Source: Clostridium sp. D53t1_180928_C8 (lineage in GTDB: Bacteria; Bacillota; Clostridia; Clostridiales; Clostridiaceae). From it: DNA of 47,111 nucleotides. The stretch is taken from positions 1 through 47,111 of the forward strand of contig NZ_JADPEL010000002.1 of NCBI RefSeq assembly GCF_015667795.1, in the 5' to 3' direction. Shown here in pieces: positions 45,122-47,111 of this stretch (position 1 is the first letter of the stretch; each line of letters begins with the position of its first letter). Made by a program: the position numbers and the translations under genes. The notes below the pieces were generated by a model. The model searched no databases. It was not told where the DNA came from and saw nothing but the letters and a program-made list of their open reading frames with translations.

Positions 45122-45176
45122 CTTATAAACTATACTTTTAATACACTTTTAAATATTAAGATATATAAAAAGGTTC
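45102..45176 (-). promoter_or_regulatory. Antiterminator pairing in the aro leader
   Basis: GAACCUUU (45176-45169) can pair over eight positions (one G-U) with AAGGGUUC (45109-45102), which is the loop end and 3' arm of the terminator. The two structures cannot form together. GAACCUUU begins one base after the stop codon of the leader ORF, so a ribosome waiting at that stop would cover it. Confidence 0.7.
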
Positions 45177-45177
45177 A

Positions 45178-45309
45178 CTAAACACTCATTAGAAAAGTTT
45201 TGTATTTATTTTTGCAAAAGAAATAGCCAGCGCTATAATAAAAGCCCCAGAATATAAAGTAAAAAAAGCTATAAAATTTTGCTAATAAATTCTTTTCTAA
45301 TCCTTTCAT
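45178..45309 (-). CDS. Aromatic-rich leader peptide of the aro operon (43 aa)
   Basis: The ORF runs ATG 45309 to TAG 45178, with AAAGAGGT eight bases upstream of the start. Of 43 residues, nine are Phe, six Tyr and one Trp, and fourteen of residues 12-31 are aromatic (KFYSFFYFIFWGF, then YY, Y, FF). It sits between a strong promoter (45349-45377) and a terminator (45092-45121), directly in front of the aromatic amino acid operon. I read it as a leader peptide whose translation senses charged Phe and Tyr tRNA. A 5-bp RNA hairpin (ATAGC/GCTAT) lies within codons 24-29. It could instead be a tiny hydrophobic membrane protein, but the leader-terminator arrangement favours attenuation. Confidence 0.75.
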   Translation of the reverse strand: MKGLEKNLLAKFYSFFYFIFWGFYYSAGYFFCKNKYKTFLMSV

Positions 45310-45348
45310 AATATATACCTCTTTAAAATTAATAAATTCTTTTCTATA

Positions 45349-45377
45349 ATTCTAACCATAATTAACCACTTTGTCAA
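45349..45377 (-). promoter_or_regulatory. Promoter of the aromatic amino acid operon
   Basis: On the minus strand TTGACA (45377-45372), a 17-bp spacer and TAGAAT (45354-45349) form a strong sigma-A promoter with start near 45342, about 33 bases before the leader peptide ATG. No terminator was seen between the cls stop and this promoter, so some read-through is possible. Confidence 0.75.
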
Positions 45378-45425
45378 TCTTTTTACATTTGTTTTTTCTT
45401 TTATATTATACTATTTTCTACTATT

Positions 45426-46859
45426 CTATAAAATCGGTGCTAATAATCTTATTAGCGATTCTTTAATTTTTAAATTTCTAGACCTCTTATAGTATTCTTC
45501 TTTAGTTACTAATTTAGATTTTAATTGATCATTTAAAAATATATTTTCTTGTTCTTTAGATACTTTTTCATCATAAATAAATGCATTTACTTCAAAATTC
45601 AATTTAAAGCTTCTTATATCCAAATTAGCAGTTCCAATACTGCATACTTCTCCATCTGCAACAATTGTCTTAGAATGAATAAACCCATTTCCATAACGAT
45701 ATATTTTTATTCCATACTCTATTAACAATCCTATATTAGCGCTAAGCATCCATTCCATAAAGAAATGATCTGGAACACCTGGTACTATAATTCTAACATC
45801 TACACCTGAAAGTGCTGATATTTTTAAAGCCTCAAGCATTGGACTATCTGGAACTAAATATGGTGTTTGAATATAAACATAATTTTTTGCATTATTTATA
45901 ATTTTCATATATGAATTTTTAATATACTCTTCCATATGGTCTGGTCCAGATGATATTATTTGCATACCAACATTTCCAGCTATTTCTGGAGTAGGAAAAT
46001 ACATTGACATATTCCCCATATTTTCACCTGCTGCATAATCCCAATCCAATATAAATCTCTTGTTTAATTCATTAACAGCCTCTCCCTTTACTCTAATATG
46101 AGTATCTCTCCAAAACTTAAACTGCTTTCCTTTATTAACATACTCATTCCCAACATTAAATCCGCCAACATATCCGATTTTACCGTCGATTACAACTATT
46201 TTTCTATGATTTCTATAGTTAATACGAGTATTTATATGTGGTAAAACTCCTGGGAAAAATATAGCCATTTTTATTCCGTAAGATTCTATTTCTCTAATTA
46301 TTTTTTTTGTAATTAGTTTTGATCCCATTCCATCTATAAGTAATCTAACTTCAACACCATCTTTTGTTTTCTCTCTTAGTTCCTTTATTAACGCTTTTCC
46401 CAAATCATCATACCTAAAAATATAATATTCTATATGTATAAAACTTTTTGCAGCTCTAATGTCATTAAATAAATCTCTAAATTTATCTTCTCCATTAATA
46501 TATGTTTTTACATCATTATTAATTGTGTAAATTGCACCTGAATGATTATAGTTCATTAAAATCAAATCCTCATAATTTTCATTTATTTCACTATCAAAAT
46601 TAGGTAATTCCAATTTTCCTCCTAATCTATATCTTTTAATTTTATCTGCAAGTTTCTTTTCTCTAAATATCTTTTGTCTACTCAAATTTTGACCTAACAA
46701 TAAATATAAAATAAATCCTATTCCAGGTAAAACAATTAATATTATAAGCCATGCCCATGTAGTTGTAGGTTCTTTTCTTTCAATAAATATTAATGATAAT
46801 GCAGATAACAAATTTAACAGGAAAAACATTGCTAGTAATACTATATATGCCATAATCAT
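45426..46859 (-). CDS. cls: Cardiolipin synthase
   Basis: The 477-residue membrane enzyme joins two phosphatidylglycerols into cardiolipin. It has two N-terminal spans (about 5-25 and 36-56, WAWLIILIVLPGIGFILYLL), then two phospholipase D motifs: HRKIVVIDGKIGYVGG and HSKTIVADGEVCSIGTANLD. Both have the complete HxKx4D pattern. The ATG at 46859 has AAAGGA four bases before it; an ATG two codons later is possible. It stands alone, between the aro operon and a terminator. Confidence 0.93.
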   Translation of the reverse strand: MIMAYIVLLAMFFLLNLLSALSLIFIERKEPTTTWAWLIILIVLPGIGFILYLLLGQNLSRQKIFREKKLADKIKRYRLGGKLELPNFDSEINENYEDLILMNYNHSGAIYTINNDVKTYINGEDKFRDLFNDIRAAKSFIHIEYYIFRYDDLGKALIKELREKTKDGVEVRLLIDGMGSKLITKKIIREIESYGIKMAIFFPGVLPHINTRINYRNHRKIVVIDGKIGYVGGFNVGNEYVNKGKQFKFWRDTHIRVKGEAVNELNKRFILDWDYAAGENMGNMSMYFPTPEIAGNVGMQIISSGPDHMEEYIKNSYMKIINNAKNYVYIQTPYLVPDSPMLEALKISALSGVDVRIIVPGVPDHFFMEWMLSANIGLLIEYGIKIYRYGNGFIHSKTIVADGEVCSIGTANLDIRSFKLNFEVNAFIYDEKVSKEQENIFLNDQLKSKLVTKEEYYKRSRNLKIKESLIRLLAPIL

Positions 46860-46940
46860 TAATTCCTTTCAAACTTAGCTATTATTTATTATTATACATC
46901 AATAAAGTATCATTTAATACAATTAACTAAATTGTATATA

Positions 46941-46972
46941 AAAAGAACCATACTTTTCAGCATGGTTCTTTT
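46941..46972 (-). terminator. Terminator of the rubrerythrin-family gene
   Basis: AAAAGAACCAT (46941-46951) pairs with ATGGTTCTTTT (46962-46972). It lies 20 bases after the stop at 46992, and T tracts occur on both strands. Confidence 0.75.
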
Positions 46973-46991
46973 GTATAGGAATTTCTAGATA

Positions 46992-47111
46992 TTAAGCAAA
47001 GTATCTGTTTAATAATCCTTCGAAAGCTCTTCCGTGTCTAGCTTCATCTTTACACATTTCATGAACTGTGTCATGAATTGCATCTAAGTTTAATTGTTTA
47101 GCTAATGTAGC
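46992..47111 (-). CDS. Rubrerythrin family protein / NADH peroxidase (C-terminal fragment)
   Basis: Only the last 39 codons lie in the window; the start is beyond the right edge. The sequence includes [19 protein letters not shown] and ends [12 protein letters not shown]. The ExxH-like [12 protein letters not shown] is the last diiron helix of a ferritin-like domain, as in rubrerythrins. No rubredoxin follows, which fits the reverse rubrerythrins of clostridia with rubredoxin at the N-terminus. These reduce hydrogen peroxide and protect anaerobes from oxygen. Confidence 0.8.
   Translation of the reverse strand, partial: ATLAKQLNLDAIHDTVHEMCKDEARHGRAFEGLLNRYFA

Noticed and set aside
44940-45425. 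T-box riboswitch upstream of the aro operon
   Set aside because: No AGGGTGGNACCGCG-type sequence and no T-box stem I features were found. The region instead carries a leader peptide and attenuator.

Overview
The window is AT-rich DNA with Clostridium-type gene content: an oxygen-labile two-subunit L-serine dehydratase, a YtvI-type sporulation membrane protein, a rubrerythrin-like C-terminus at the right edge, clostridial zinc-ribbon mini-proteins, and very strong AGGAGG or GGGGG ribosome binding sites. Two large GH84 surface enzymes with LPXTG anchors suggest a host- or mucin-associated Clostridium sensu stricto, perfringens-like. Species assignment is inference. No rRNA, tRNA, IS element, phage or CRISPR array was seen.

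Layout from left to right. (1) 1-349: the start of an unknown minus-strand gene behind a hairpin that hides its Shine-Dalgarno sequence, and a 50-residue zinc ribbon gene. (2) 676-4437: the first cell-wall GH84 enzyme. (3) 4898-7506: sdaAB, sdaAA and an EIIC-like membrane protein, a serine catabolism operon. (4) 7660-12014: YtvI, a small YjdF-like membrane protein, a MATE exporter and a divergent MerR regulator. (5) 12126-18018: a shikimate/quinate-type module with an old-yellow-enzyme reductase, a type II dehydroquinase, a YdiB-type dehydrogenase, a small zinc-finger protein and a DAACS symporter. The promoters share a TATAG-N7-CTATA (T-N11-A) box. (6) 18091-20681: an ECF sigma factor, a probable anti-sigma and a TPR surface protein behind an ECF-like promoter. 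(7) 20803-22799: a YtrA-type GntR regulator with an ABC transporter. (8) 23010-29902: a CYTH protein, two tandem peptidoglycan deacetylases, a serine hydrolase, a TM2 zinc-ribbon protein and a FUSC-type membrane protein. (9) 30186-35513: the second, larger GH84 enzyme. (10) 35747-45377: a nine-gene aromatic amino acid operon read leftward (aroF, aroB, aroA, aroC, pheA, aroE, aroK, aroF, tyrA). (11) 45426-47111: cardiolipin synthase and the end of a rubrerythrin-family gene.

The most interesting signals are regulatory. Between its promoter and first gene the aro operon carries a 43-codon ORF with 16 aromatic residues (9 Phe, 6 Tyr, 1 Trp). An antiterminator segment starts one base after its stop codon and can pair with the 3' half of a strong terminator. 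This is the full geometry of ribosome-mediated attenuation, in a group where T-box control is expected. Second, the two GH84 genes, 31 kb apart, share a nearly identical promoter and a 32-nt hairpin that overlaps a terminator, which suggests coordinated antitermination. Third, the shikimate/quinate module has the LysR-type box centred about 65 bp upstream of two predicted transcription starts. The biosynthetic operon has no dehydroquinase of its own; the only one in the window lies in that module.
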